From NCBI GenBank assembly GCA_900766165.1, contig CAAFUK010000032.1, positions 1 through 64,000 of the forward strand: DNA of 64,000 nt, read 5' to 3'. Every line of letters begins with the position of its first letter. The first letter of the stretch is position 1. A model generated the notes under the pieces. The model saw only the letters and a list, made by a program, of their open reading frames with translations. It was not told where the DNA came from and did no database searches. Positions 1 to 8,699 of this stretch are shown in pieces. Source of the stretch: an uncultured Collinsella sp. GTDB lineage: Bacteria; Actinomycetota; Coriobacteriia; Coriobacteriales; Coriobacteriaceae. The translations under genes and the position numbers were made by a program.

Positions 1-50
1 GGTTACTTTGCACCAAGTTGGTGCAAAGTAACCCGTCCCCAATGCACCAA
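1..50. repeat. REP-like hairpin pair at the window edge
   Basis: A perfect 16-base inverted repeat, GGTTACTTTGCACCAA and its complement, occupies 1-33 with a single-base loop. The right half can instead pair with 42-49: TTGGTGCA at 18-25 is complementary to TGCACCAA, enclosing a CGTCCCC core. The minus strand therefore reads stem, GGGGACGGG, stem, like hairpins elsewhere in this window. Short GTGTCCCC and AACGTCCC motifs continue to about 95. No gene is seen from 1 to 314 other than regulatory signals. Confidence 0.55.
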
Positions 51-103
51 ACAAGGAGTGTCCCCGGGTGCCGGCAGAAAAGGAACGTCCCTAAGTGTCG
101 CCT

Positions 104-139
104 AAATACCGTTTATCGAAGAAAAAATACCGTTCATCG
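104..139 (+). promoter_or_regulatory. Two 15-bp direct repeats upstream of the PTS promoter
   Basis: AAATACCGTTTATCG at 104-118 and AAATACCGTTCATCG at 125-139 differ by one base. Their starts are 21 bp apart, two helical turns. They end about 10 bp before the candidate -35 of the PTS operon, as expected for paired activator sites. The protein that binds is unknown; this reading is inference. Confidence 0.4.
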
Positions 140-149
140 GTCATAATGA

Positions 150-177
150 TTGTTCTGGCTTTGGGCTTGTCTACAAT
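150..177 (+). promoter_or_regulatory. Candidate sigma-70 promoter of the PTS operon
   Basis: TTGTTC (150-155) and TACAAT (172-177) are separated by 16 bp and lie about 140 bp upstream of the EIIA start. That leaves room for a leader with antiterminator structures. Confidence 0.4.
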
Positions 178-202
178 AGCTCCCGTAAAAAGAAATGCGG
201 AA

Positions 203-234
203 GGTTACCGAGTCCCTCGGACGTGGGCCTAACC
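203..234 (+). promoter_or_regulatory. Candidate ribonucleic antiterminator (RAT) hairpin
   Basis: GGTTA (203-207) pairs with TAACC (230-234), and inside it CCGAG (208-212) pairs with CTCGG (216-220). The layout resembles RAT targets of BglG/LicT/SacY proteins, and a BglG-type gene lies in the same operon. The 3' arm GCCTAACC can alternatively pair with GGTTGGGC near 282-289, just before an AT-rich stretch. That would give mutually exclusive structures as in attenuation control. The match to the known RAT consensus is loose. Confidence 0.35.
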
Positions 235-314
235 AAAGTCTTTGAACGGGTGTGTCTCTATGGATGCATTCGCTTGATTTTGGTTGGGCTATATTTATGA
301 AGGGACATGCCACC

Positions 315-827
315 ATGGGTTTCTTTTCTCGCCTGATGGGCGGTTCGGATGAGCAGAAGACTGCAGCTTCCGAGTTCGAAATCCTCGCTCCCGTTTCCGG
401 CGAGCTTGTTCATCTAGAAAATACCAATGACCCCGCTTTTAGCAGCCGTGCCGTGGGCGATGGCGTTGCCGTGGTTCCCCAAGAGGGAACGGTGTGCGCT
501 CCTATTTCCGGCACCGTCGCGGCGCTGTTTCCGACTGAGCACGCGCTGGGCATCATGTCCGACGACAGCTCTGCTCAGGTGATGCTGCATATCGGAATCG
601 ACACTGTTAAGCTTGAGGGCAAGGGCTTCCATGCGCTTGTTGCCCAGGGTGACCATGTCGACGCGGGCCAGCCCCTCGTCGAGGTCGATTTCGACGCGGT
701 CCGCGCCGCCGGCTTCGATCCCACGGTCTTCGTTATCGTGTGCGAGCGCTCGGAGAACTCGACTCTTCGTGAGCATGCTTCCGGCCCTGTTGCTGTTAAA
801 GAGCCTGTCGCCTGGCTTTCCGAGTAA
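315..827 (+). CDS. PTS EIIA component, glucose (Crr) family
   Basis: Stand-alone EIIA domain of about 170 residues. It accepts phosphate from HPr on a histidine and passes it to the EIIB domain of the permease encoded two genes downstream. The sequence shows the family pattern: a hydrophobic barrel start (ILAPVSGELV), a DGVAVVP stretch, and the phosphorylation site MLHIGIDTVKL followed by EGKGFH. The ATG at 315 is preferred over upstream starts at 252 and 297 because AAGGGAC lies at a good distance and the family homology begins here. It is the first gene of the operon, 6 bp before the antiterminator. The permease at 1801 has no EIIA domain, so this protein probably serves it. Confidence 0.9.
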   Translation: MGFFSRLMGGSDEQKTAASEFEILAPVSGELVHLENTNDPAFSSRAVGDGVAVVPQEGTVCAPISGTVAALFPTEHALGIMSDDSSAQVMLHIGIDTVKLEGKGFHALVAQGDHVDAGQPLVEVDFDAVRAAGFDPTVFVIVCERSENSTLREHASGPVAVKEPVAWLSE

Positions 828-833
828 ATTCTT

Positions 834-1700
834 GTGGTGGGTACCGTGGTTATCAAGCGAGTTTTTAACAACAACGTCGCAATGGTCACTTCGGACGATG
901 GCTCCGAGCTCATCGTCATCGGTCGAGGTCTCTGCTTTGGCCGTCATGCCGGCGATGCCATCGACGAGGCGTCGATCGAAAAGACCTACGCGTTGCAGGA
1001 GGGAACTTCTCAGGATTCGCGTACGATCGACCGCTTGGCACATCTTTTGGAGTCCATCCCCACCGTCAACCTCGTGATTGCCGAGGACATTGTTCAGATG
1101 CTCCGTCGAGAGCTCAATGTTGATATCAACGACAAGATTCTCATTGCTCTCGCAGACCATATCAGCCTTGCTTTGGAGCGTGAGCGCAAGGGCGTCTCCT
1201 GTGAGAATCCGTTGCTGCTCGAGATCCAGCAGTTCTATCGCAAGGAGTATGCGCTTGCGGGCCGTGCGCTGCAGATTATCAAGGAGTATATGGGCATCCA
1301 GATGAGCGAAGAAGAGCAGGGTTTTATTACGCTGCATATCGTCAACGCCACCATGCCGCAGCGCTCCGATCGTTTGATTGTTTCGGTCCAGCTTGTTCGT
1401 GACGTGCTTGCGATTGTTTCTGAGCGCTATTCTACGACCCTCGATAACACCTCGCTGCCTTACGAACGTTTCGTTCGTCACCTGCAGTTTTTCGCGCAGC
1501 GAGCGCTCGATCCTGCGGCCGGGCAAATCAATGGCGACGCGCTGTTCCGAATCGATGAAACGGCGTATCCGTGCGCATTCTCGTGCGCGGACGCCATAGC
1601 CGCCCACTTGTCGTCTACCTATAACGTTGTCGTTACCGATGCCGAGAAGAGTTATCTCGCATATCACATTGTTAACCTGCTTGGAGAACCTGGTCTCTAG
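834..1700 (+). CDS. BglG/LicT-family transcriptional antiterminator
   Basis: RNA-binding antiterminator of 288 residues. The N-terminal co-antiterminator domain (about residues 1-58) contains the typical KRVFNNNVAMV start. Two PTS regulation domains follow, PRD1 about 65-170 with conserved histidines near LADHISLALER and PRD2 about 175-285. Family members bind a RAT hairpin in the leader and are switched by PTS phosphorylation of the PRD histidines. It lies between EIIA and EIICB of the same operon, so autoregulation of this operon is the natural inference. The start is a GTG (834, or 837/846 in frame); no strong ribosome-binding site distinguishes them. Confidence 0.88.
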   Translation: MVGTVVIKRVFNNNVAMVTSDDGSELIVIGRGLCFGRHAGDAIDEASIEKTYALQEGTSQDSRTIDRLAHLLESIPTVNLVIAEDIVQMLRRELNVDINDKILIALADHISLALERERKGVSCENPLLLEIQQFYRKEYALAGRALQIIKEYMGIQMSEEEQGFITLHIVNATMPQRSDRLIVSVQLVRDVLAIVSERYSTTLDNTSLPYERFVRHLQFFAQRALDPAAGQINGDALFRIDETAYPCAFSCADAIAAHLSSTYNVVVTDAEKSYLAYHIVNLLGEPGL

Positions 1701-1800
1701 GCATAACGTGCCCACACATCGATTGATATAAGGCAAGGCTCACGGTCTTGTCCAGGGCACATCTGTCTTAATTTGCGGAAAAAGGAAGGGGAGTACCGCT

Positions 1801-3417
1801 ATGACCGCAAAAAAGAAGTTCAATTTCAAAGCGCCATTGGAGGTGTTCGCGAAGTCGATCGTTCAGCCGATGATGTATCTCTCGGTTGCCGGCATCCTGC
1901 TCATCGTGGGCATCATTCTGACCAACAAGACCATTTGCGCTTTGATCCCCGTGCTGGGCTCCGGTCCGTTCCAGCTTGTGGGCGCCGTTGTCTATCAGTC
2001 GTTGATGTTTATCATCAACAACCTCTCGATTCTGTTCTGCGTGGGTATCGCCGGCGCCATGGCAAAGAAGAACAAGGGCCATGCTTCGCTGATCGCCCTG
2101 ATGTCGTTCTTCCTGTTCCTGCAGGCTAACAACATCGTGCTCAACGCCACCGGCTCTCTTGCCGATGCGAGCGGCATGCTCGGCCTTACCGGAACCGGCC
2201 AGGCCACCGTTATGGGCATCCAGGTGCTCGATACCGGCGTGTTTGGCGGCATCATTCTTGGTTGCATCACCGGTGCCGTGTTCAACAAGTACTCGAACAA
2301 GCAGTTTCCCATTGCCCTTTCGATGTTCTCGGGCGTTCGCTTCCCGTTCCTGATCATGATCATCATTTCCTGGATCATGGGCGCTGGCTTCTGCATCGTT
2401 TGGCCTCCGGTTCAGGGCGCCATCTCCTCCGTTGCCGGCATCATTAAGGAGTCGGGCAACATCGGTCTGTTTATCTACGGCATGCTCAACAAGCTGCTCG
2501 TTCCCACCGGTCTGCACCACCTCATCTACACCCCGTTCCAGTTCTCCGATGTGGGTGGTACCCTGACGCTGGGCGATCAGGTTATCGCCGGCGCCTATCC
2601 CATCCGTGTTGCCGAGATGGCAATGACGGGTCAGCCCTTCTCCGATAGCACGTATTTCAACAGCTACACCTTCAACAACCTGTGGCCCTACATCGGTATC
2701 GGTCTCGCCTTTATCGTCACCGCTTACAAGGGGAACAAGGATAAGACCAAGGCCGTTATCATCCCGCTGATCATCACCGCCGTGCTCTCCTGCGTGACCG
2801 AGCCCATGGACTTCCTCTTTGTCTTTGCCGCTCCCGTGCTCTTTGTCGTTCACTCGGTTCTTTCCGGCATCTTCCTGGTTCTGCTCAAGGTCCTCTCCGT
2901 GCCCGCTTCGACTGCAGGCGGCATCATCAACATCGTGGTTTCCAACCTGGTCCTCGGTGTCGACAAGACCAACTGGTCGGTTATGCTGGTGCTTGGAGTC
3001 GTCAACGCCGCTCTGTACTTCTTCCTCTTCACCTTCCTCATCAAGAAGCTCAACCTCCACACGCCTGGTCGCGAGGAGGAGTCCGAGCTCGCCGAGTCCG
3101 TTGCCGAGGGCGAGGCCGCCGCGTCTGTCGCGGTGAAGCAGGGCGCTGTTGCCGCGGCTCCCGCAGAGGGCGTCGATGCAGGTATTGCCGACCTGGTCGC
3201 AGGTCTTGGTGGCAAGGACAACATCGAGGAGCTCGAGAACTGCTTTACGCGTCTTCGCGTGAACGTTAAGAACCCGGACCTCATCAATGAGGACCTCATC
3301 AACCACGTGCCCAACAGCGGCATCAACCGCAACGGCAATAATATCCAGATCATCTTTGGCATGAAGGTCGCCGAGATGCGCGACAAGGTCGAAAACGCAA
3401 TTGAGAAGGAGCAGTAA
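1801..3417 (+). CDS. glvC: PTS EIICB permease, alpha-glucoside/maltose type
   Basis: Membrane permease of 538 residues that imports and phosphorylates an alpha-glucoside (maltose-like) sugar. Residues about 1-430 form a glucose-family EIIC with about ten hydrophobic segments and the LVPTGLHHLIYTPFQF and TEPMDFLFVF stretches typical of alpha-glucoside permeases. An Ala/Glu-rich linker (about 435-460) leads to an EIIB domain with the phosphorylated cysteine in LENCFTRLR (Cys481). It ends 3 bp before the GH4 gene, which fits a sugar-6-phosphate product that must be hydrolysed. GGAAGGGGAG precedes the ATG. EIIA is supplied in trans by the gene at 315. The exact sugar is not provable from sequence. 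Confidence 0.88.
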   Translation: MTAKKKFNFKAPLEVFAKSIVQPMMYLSVAGILLIVGIILTNKTICALIPVLGSGPFQLVGAVVYQSLMFIINNLSILFCVGIAGAMAKKNKGHASLIALMSFFLFLQANNIVLNATGSLADASGMLGLTGTGQATVMGIQVLDTGVFGGIILGCITGAVFNKYSNKQFPIALSMFSGVRFPFLIMIIISWIMGAGFCIVWPPVQGAISSVAGIIKESGNIGLFIYGMLNKLLVPTGLHHLIYTPFQFSDVGGTLTLGDQVIAGAYPIRVAEMAMTGQPFSDSTYFNSYTFNNLWPYIGIGLAFIVTAYKGNKDKTKAVIIPLIITAVLSCVTEPMDFLFVFAAPVLFVVHSVLSGIFLVLLKVLSVPASTAGGIINIVVSNLVLGVDKTNWSVMLVLGVVNAALYFFLFTFLIKKLNLHTPGREEESELAESVAEGEAAASVAVKQGAVAAAPAEGVDAGIADLVAGLGGKDNIEELENCFTRLRVNVKNPDLINEDLINHVPNSGINRNGNNIQIIFGMKVAEMRDKVENAIEKEQ

Positions 3418-3420
3418 ACA

Positions 3421-4803
3421 ATGATCATTACTCTGTGTGGTGGCGGATCCACCTTTACCCCCGGCATCGTCAAGTCCATCGCCCTGCGCAAGGACGAGCT
3501 CGACGTTGACGAGATTCGTCTGTACGACATCAACGAGGAGCGCCAGCGCAAGATCGGCGTGCTCGTGGACTGGATTTTGCACGAGGACCTCGGCCTTGAC
3601 ATCAAGCTCACGGTGACCACCGACAAGAAGACGGCTTTTACCGACGCGAGCTTCGTGTTTGCCCAGATGCGCGTGGGCGGCTATGCCATGCGCGAGCAGG
3701 ACGAGAAGATTCCGCTTCGTCATGGCTGCGTGGGTCAGGAGACTTGCGGTTGCGGCGGCCTTGCCTACGGCATGCGCACCATCTTCCCCATGGTCGAGCT
3801 GATCGATGACGTTGAGAAGTACGCCAAGAAGGACTACTGGATTCTCAACTACTCCAACCCTGCCGCCATCGTCTCCGAGGGCTGCCGTGTGCTGCGTCCC
3901 AACGCTCGCATCATCAACATCTGCGACATGCCGATCGCGATTATCGACGTGGTTTGCGCCGCGCTCGATATCGACAAGAAGGATGTCGAGTACGATTACT
4001 TTGGCCTCAACCACTTTGGTTGGTTCACCTCGATCCGCCACAAGGGCGAGGAGGTGCTCCCGCAGCTGCGTGAGTACATCAAGGAGCATGAGATTCTGCT
4101 GCCCGATTCCTACCTCAAGGGCATGGGCTCGCTCATGGCAAAGAAGCCCGAGGAGACCGCCGACGAGCACCCCGAGCAGAATCGCCACACCAAGGGCAGC
4201 TGGTACTACGTCTGGAAGGGCGAGTACGAGATCATGGAGTGCTTCCCGGAGTACCTGCCCAACACGTATCTGAACTACTACCTGCAGCAGAAGGAGTTCG
4301 TCGAGCACTCCAACCCCGAGCGCACCCGTGCGAATGAGGTTGAGGAGACGCGCGAGAAGAACCTCTTCGACGGCATCGATCACTACGAGAAGACGGGCGA
4401 GATCGACGAGAGCACGTTCTATGCGGGCAGCCACGGCGACTGGATTGCCGATCTGGCCATCGCTCTGAAGAACGACACCAAGCAGCGCTTCCTGGTCATT
4501 TGCGAGAACAAGGGCGCCATCCCCAACATGCCCTACGACGCTATGGTCGAGCTGCCTGCCTACATTGGCAAGAACGGCCCCGAGGTCATCAGCCGCGACA
4601 ACATTCCGCTGTTCCAGCAGGGCCTCATGATGCAGCAGCTGAACTCCGAGAAGCTCATTGTCGAGGCTACGATCGAGGGTTCGTACGAGAAGGCGCTTAA
4701 GGCCTTTACGCTCAACAAGACTGTGCCGTCGATGAAGGTCGCCAAGGAGGTTCTCGACGACATGATCGAGGCCAACAAGGGTTACTGGCCCGAGCTTAAG
4801 TAA
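3421..4803 (+). CDS. glvA: 6-phospho-alpha-glucosidase, glycoside hydrolase family 4
   Basis: Cytoplasmic hydrolase of 460 residues that splits the phosphorylated disaccharide delivered by the upstream PTS permease. GH4 enzymes use NAD+ and a divalent metal in a redox-assisted mechanism. Visible marks are the N-terminal dinucleotide-binding start (ITLCGGGSTFTPG), the IPLRHGCVGQETCG region, the NICDMP metal-ligand cysteine (about Cys168) and NHFGW (about His198). The sequence resembles MalH/GlvA-type 6-phospho-alpha-glucosidases more than CelF-type beta enzymes. A terminator follows 32 bp downstream, closing the four-gene operon. Confidence 0.92.
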   Translation: MIITLCGGGSTFTPGIVKSIALRKDELDVDEIRLYDINEERQRKIGVLVDWILHEDLGLDIKLTVTTDKKTAFTDASFVFAQMRVGGYAMREQDEKIPLRHGCVGQETCGCGGLAYGMRTIFPMVELIDDVEKYAKKDYWILNYSNPAAIVSEGCRVLRPNARIINICDMPIAIIDVVCAALDIDKKDVEYDYFGLNHFGWFTSIRHKGEEVLPQLREYIKEHEILLPDSYLKGMGSLMAKKPEETADEHPEQNRHTKGSWYYVWKGEYEIMECFPEYLPNTYLNYYLQQKEFVEHSNPERTRANEVEETREKNLFDGIDHYEKTGEIDESTFYAGSHGDWIADLAIALKNDTKQRFLVICENKGAIPNMPYDAMVELPAYIGKNGPEVISRDNIPLFQQGLMMQQLNSEKLIVEATIEGSYEKALKAFTLNKTVPSMKVAKEVLDDMIEANKGYWPELK

Positions 4804-4835
4804 AAGCAACAGGGTCGCTGGCCGCATGCCTGAAG

Positions 4836-4873
4836 CAATGCCCCGCCCACGTGATTGCGTGGGCGGGGCATTG
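4836..4873 (+). terminator. Terminator after the alpha-glucoside PTS operon
   Basis: A perfect 16-bp GC-rich stem (CAATGCCCCGCCCACG and its complement) has a 6-base loop. Only a weak T-rich tail follows. It lies directly after the GH4 gene. Confidence 0.75.
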
Positions 4874-5059
4874 TCGTTTGGTAACGCGTTTTATCAAATA
4901 TGGCATTTATCTGCGGTAATGTTCTATTTCACCGCCGAGGGTGACATTTCATACCGCCTGCCGAACTGCGTGGAGGCCTAACAACTTTATAGGTCAGTGT
5001 TGTGAGTGTAGCAACTTCGCCCGGCCTCGCCTCCGGGCTGCCGCATGAGAGGGGATCTT

Positions 5060-6892
5060 ATGGCACGACTGCACGTAATGGAACGCAGCCACGCTCAGGC
5101 TGTCATGGACGACCTGCACGATGCGCTCGGACGTCGTCTGGCGGTGAGTTCGCTCGCCCCGTGTCCCGTTGAGTTTACGGCAGCGCTCGTCAACCTGTGC
5201 TCCACCCAGAGGTGCGGCAAGTGCACGCCCTGCCGTGTGGGCCTGAGCGCGCTGAGCGACCTGCTCGCCGATGTGCTCGAAGGCCGCGCCGACGAGTCCA
5301 CGCTCAATCTGATTGAGCGCACCGCCCGCACCATCTATCTTTCGAGCGACTGCGCCATCGGTTACGAGGCCGGCGCCATGGCGCTTACGGCTATCCGCGG
5401 TTTCCGCGACGACTTTGAGCACCACATCCGCGAGCACTCCTGTGGCTTTGACCGCGAGGCCCGCGTCCCGTGCGTCTCGGGCTGCCCGGCGCACGTCGAC
5501 ATTCCCGGTTACATTTCGCTGGTCGAGGCCGGCCGCTATGCCGATGCCGTCAAGGTCATCCGCAAGAACAACCCGCTGCCGCTCGTCTGCGGTTTGGTGT
5601 GCGAGCATCCCTGCGAGATGCACTGCCGTCGCGGCATGGTCGACGATCCCATGAACATCCTCGCCCTCAAGCGTTTTGCCGTTGAGCACAGCGACCTCAA
5701 CGATTACAAGCCCAGCGTGGCCGACAACACCGGCAAGCGCATCGCCGTGATCGGCGGCGGCCCGGCCGGCCTTTCCTGTGCCTACTACCTGGCCGTGATG
5801 GGCCATAAGGTGACCATCTTTGAGCAGCGCCACCACCTGGGCGGCATGCTGCGCTATGGCATTCCCAGCTACCGTCTGCCGCGCGAGCGCCTGCAGGCCG
5901 AGATCGACTGGATCTTGAGCGCCGGCATCAACGTGGAACTCGACCACTCCGTCAATGGCGAGGAGCTTGCCCGCCTGCGCGACGAGTTCGATGCCGTCTA
6001 CCTGGCCATTGGTGCCCACAGCGATAAGAAGCTCGGCCTTCCGGGCGAAGAGGCGCCCGGCGTGGAGTCGGCCGTCAAGATGCTGCGCGCCATCGGCGAC
6101 GACGAGCTGCCCGACCTGAGCGGTCAGCGCGTGTGCGTCATCGGCGGCGGCAACGTGGCCATGGACGTGGCGCGCTCTGCCGTGCGCTGCGGTGCCGAAA
6201 AGGTGAGCATCGTCTACCGCCGTCGCATCTGCGACATGACGGCCCAGGATGCCGAGATTGCCGGCGCCCAGGCCGAGGGCTGCGAGGTTCTTGAGCTCAC
6301 CGCACCGCTCGCTATTGAGACGGGCGAAGATGGTCGCGTGAGTGGTCTGCGCGTGCAGCCGCAGATTATCGGCGAGCCCCGTCGTGGGCGCCCGGCCCCG
6401 CGTGCCGCCGCGACGCCCGAGCGCGTCATTCCCTGCGAGCGCGTGTTTGTTGCCATTGGTCAGGACATCGATTCCAAGCCGTTTGAGGAGATGGGCATCG
6501 CCTGCAAGTGGGGCTGCGTCGTCACCGATTCGGACGGCGCCGTGCCTAACTTCGACGGCCTCTTTAGCGGCGGTGACTGCCAGACCGGTCCCGCCACCGT
6601 CATCCGGGCCATCAACGCCGGCCGCGTTGCTTCGGCAAATATCGACCGCTACCTGGGCTTTGACCACAAGATCAAGCTCGACGTTGAGCTGCCGACCGTG
6701 CAGTTTAAGGGCAAGCACGAGTGCGGCCGCTGCGAGCTGGGCGAGCGCGAGGCCGGCGAGCGCATCCACGATTGGAATCTGGTCGAGCAGGGCCTTACCG
6801 AGGAGGAGGCACGCCAGGAGGCGAGCCGCTGCCTGCGTTGCGACCACTTTGGCTTTGGCGCGTTCCGCGGAGGGAGGAACCTGGAATGGTAG
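5060..6892 (+). CDS. NuoF-tail/GltD-like FAD-dependent oxidoreductase, hydrogenase partner
   Basis: Flavoprotein of 610 residues. The first about 125 residues match the C-terminal [4Fe-4S] part of NuoF/HydB (CGKCTPCRVG, then a fourth Cys in SSDCAIG). The complete NuoF flavin/NADH module is absent. The remainder is GltD-like: a cysteine-rich [4Fe-4S] region (CVSGCPAHVDIPGY, CGLVCEHPCEMHCRR), an FAD-binding motif (IAVIGGGPAGLSCAYYLA) and a second dinucleotide motif (VCVIGGGNVAMDVAR). A C-terminal Cys pair sits in CLRCDHFG. It probably moves electrons between NAD(P)H and the hydrogenase encoded next, with which it overlaps by 7 bp. The ATG at 5060 is chosen because GAGAGGGGA precedes it. Confidence 0.85.
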   Translation: MARLHVMERSHAQAVMDDLHDALGRRLAVSSLAPCPVEFTAALVNLCSTQRCGKCTPCRVGLSALSDLLADVLEGRADESTLNLIERTARTIYLSSDCAIGYEAGAMALTAIRGFRDDFEHHIREHSCGFDREARVPCVSGCPAHVDIPGYISLVEAGRYADAVKVIRKNNPLPLVCGLVCEHPCEMHCRRGMVDDPMNILALKRFAVEHSDLNDYKPSVADNTGKRIAVIGGGPAGLSCAYYLAVMGHKVTIFEQRHHLGGMLRYGIPSYRLPRERLQAEIDWILSAGINVELDHSVNGEELARLRDEFDAVYLAIGAHSDKKLGLPGEEAPGVESAVKMLRAIGDDELPDLSGQRVCVIGGGNVAMDVARSAVRCGAEKVSIVYRRRICDMTAQDAEIAGAQAEGCEVLELTAPLAIETGEDGRVSGLRVQPQIIGEPRRGRPAPRAAATPERVIPCERVFVAIGQDIDSKPFEEMGIACKWGCVVTDSDGAVPNFDGLFSGGDCQTGPATVIRAINAGRVASANIDRYLGFDHKIKLDVELPTVQFKGKHECGRCELGEREAGERIHDWNLVEQGLTEEEARQEASRCLRCDHFGFGAFRGGRNLEW

Positions 6893-8697
6893 AGCCCAAC
6901 AACCCCACTGTCAGCGACAACACCGAAAGCGGAGCACTCAATATGGTCAAGCTCACTATCGATAATTGCGAGGTCATGGTACCCGAGCACACCACGATCC
7001 TGGACGCGGCCAAGTCCGCCGGCATCCAGATTCCCACCCTGTGCTACCTGCGCGATCTAAACGAGATCGGCGGTTGCCGCGTGTGCGTGGTCGAGGTTGA
7101 GGGCTGCGACCAGCTGGTTGCCGCCTGCAACAACTACGTGCTCGACGGCATGGTGGTCCACACTAACAGCCCCAAGGCCCGCGAGGCGCGTCGCACCAAC
7201 GTGCAGCTGCTGCTGTCCCAGCACGACTCGCGCTGTACGAGCTGCGTGCGCAGTGGTAACTGCAACCTGCAGACCATCGCCAACGACCTGGGCATCTTCT
7301 ATCTGCCGTACGAGCAGCACCTGGCGCGCGAGGGCTGGGATTTCGATTTCCCCATCATCCGCGATAACGACAAGTGCATCAAATGCATGCGCTGCATCAA
7401 GGTGTGCGAGAGCGTGCAGGGCTTAGGGATTTGGGACCTGACCAACCGCGCCACGCATACCGCCGTGGGCACCCGCGGGCGTGCGCCGATCGGCAAGACC
7501 GATTGCGTCGCGTGCGGCCAGTGCATCACGCATTGCCCGACGGGCGCCCTGCGCGAGCGTGACGATACCGAGACCGTGTTCGACGCCATCGCCGATCCCG
7601 ACAAGATCGTGCTGGTGCAGATTGCGCCGGCCGTGCGTAGCGCCTGGGGCGAGGAGCTCGGCATTCCGCGCGAGGAGGCTACCGTCGAGCGCCTGGCTTG
7701 CGCGCTGCGCCGCGTGGGCTTTGAGTACGTGTTCGACACCGACTTCTCGGCCGATCTCACCATTATGGAGGAGGGCTCCGAGCTGCTCGAGCGCCTGGGT
7801 AAGGCCGCCAAGGGCGAGGGCGACAGCCGCGGTTGGCCCATGTTCACGAGCTGCTGCCCAGGCTGGGTACGCTTTGTAAAGGCGCGCTATCCGGAGTTTG
7901 TCGACAGCCTGTCCACGTCAAAGTCGCCGCAGCAGATGTTCGGCGCCATCGCCAAGACCTACTACGCCAAGGTGCTGGGCGTGGAGCCCGAGCGTCTGTT
8001 TGTGGTGTCCGTGATGCCGTGTACGGCCAAGAAGGCCGAGTGCGCGCTGCCGAGCATGGTGGGCGAGGACGGCACGCCCGACGTGGACGTTGCGCTGACG
8101 GTGCGCGAGATGGTGCGCATGATCCGCGCGAACCACGTGAGCGTGGATACGCTGGTTGAGGAGCCGCTCGATACGCCGCTGGGCTTTGGCACGGGCGCGG
8201 GCGTGATCTTTGGCGCCACGGGCGGCGTGATGGAGGCCGCCGTGCGCTCGGCCTATTACCTGGTGACGGGCAAGAACCCCGACGCCGACTTCTTTACCGA
8301 TGTGCGCGGCCTGGACGGCTGGAAGGAGGCCGTGGCCGATATCGATGGCACCGGGGTGCGCGTCGCCGTGGCACACGGGCTGGGCAACGCCGCCCGTCTG
8401 CTCGACGCGATTCGCGATGGCCGTGTGAGCTATGACTTCGTTGAGGTCATGGCGTGCCCCGGCGGCTGCGTCGGTGGCGGCGGTCAGCCCATCCACGACG
8501 GCTGTGAGCTGGCAGCCGAGCGTGGCCAGGTGCTCTGGGGCCTGGATGCCGCTGCGGACATTCGCTTCTCGCACGAGAATCCCGATGTCCAGGCGTGCTA
8601 CCGCGAGTTCTTGGGCGAGCCGCTCTCGCCGCTGGCCGAGGAGCTGCTGCATACCGACCATCACGCATGGACGATGCCCAACGAGGGGACGTACTAG
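6886..8697 (+). CDS. hydA: [FeFe]-hydrogenase, group A catalytic subunit
   Basis: H2-evolving or H2-oxidising enzyme of about 603 residues. Domain order: N-terminal [2Fe-2S] plant-type ferredoxin domain (GGCRVCVVEVEG), His-Cys [4Fe-4S] region (HDSRCTSCVRSGNC), two [4Fe-4S] ferredoxin motifs (CIKCMRCIKVC, CVACGQCITHC), then the H-cluster domain. The H-cluster motifs are intact: TSCCPGW (Cys323/324), MPCTAKK (Cys379) and MACPGGCVGGGGQP (Cys524 region). It overlaps the upstream flavoprotein (ATG at 6886, GGAGGGAGG before it); an in-frame ATG at 6943 with GGAG is an alternative start. Genes beside a GltD homologue suggest the glutamate-synthase-linked A2 subgroup rather than trimeric bifurcating A3; that assignment is inference. 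Confidence 0.93.
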   Translation: MVEPNNPTVSDNTESGALNMVKLTIDNCEVMVPEHTTILDAAKSAGIQIPTLCYLRDLNEIGGCRVCVVEVEGCDQLVAACNNYVLDGMVVHTNSPKAREARRTNVQLLLSQHDSRCTSCVRSGNCNLQTIANDLGIFYLPYEQHLAREGWDFDFPIIRDNDKCIKCMRCIKVCESVQGLGIWDLTNRATHTAVGTRGRAPIGKTDCVACGQCITHCPTGALRERDDTETVFDAIADPDKIVLVQIAPAVRSAWGEELGIPREEATVERLACALRRVGFEYVFDTDFSADLTIMEEGSELLERLGKAAKGEGDSRGWPMFTSCCPGWVRFVKARYPEFVDSLSTSKSPQQMFGAIAKTYYAKVLGVEPERLFVVSVMPCTAKKAECALPSMVGEDGTPDVDVALTVREMVRMIRANHVSVDTLVEEPLDTPLGFGTGAGVIFGATGGVMEAAVRSAYYLVTGKNPDADFFTDVRGLDGWKEAVADIDGTGVRVAVAHGLGNAARLLDAIRDGRVSYDFVEVMACPGGCVGGGGQPIHDGCELAAERGQVLWGLDAAADIRFSHENPDVQACYREFLGEPLSPLAEELLHTDHHAWTMPNEGTY

Positions 8698-8699
8698 CG

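Noticed and set aside
252..314. Upstream start for the EIIA gene
   Set aside because: The extra 21 residues do not belong to the EIIA fold. The ribosome-binding site is just before 315, and the segment contains the putative leader structure.
1768..4827. 1019-codon open frame on the minus strand opposite the PTS genes
   Set aside because: It mirrors the codon structure of the real plus-strand genes (GC-rich third positions keep the complement open). Its product is low-complexity with no family pattern, and the plus-strand proteins are clear.
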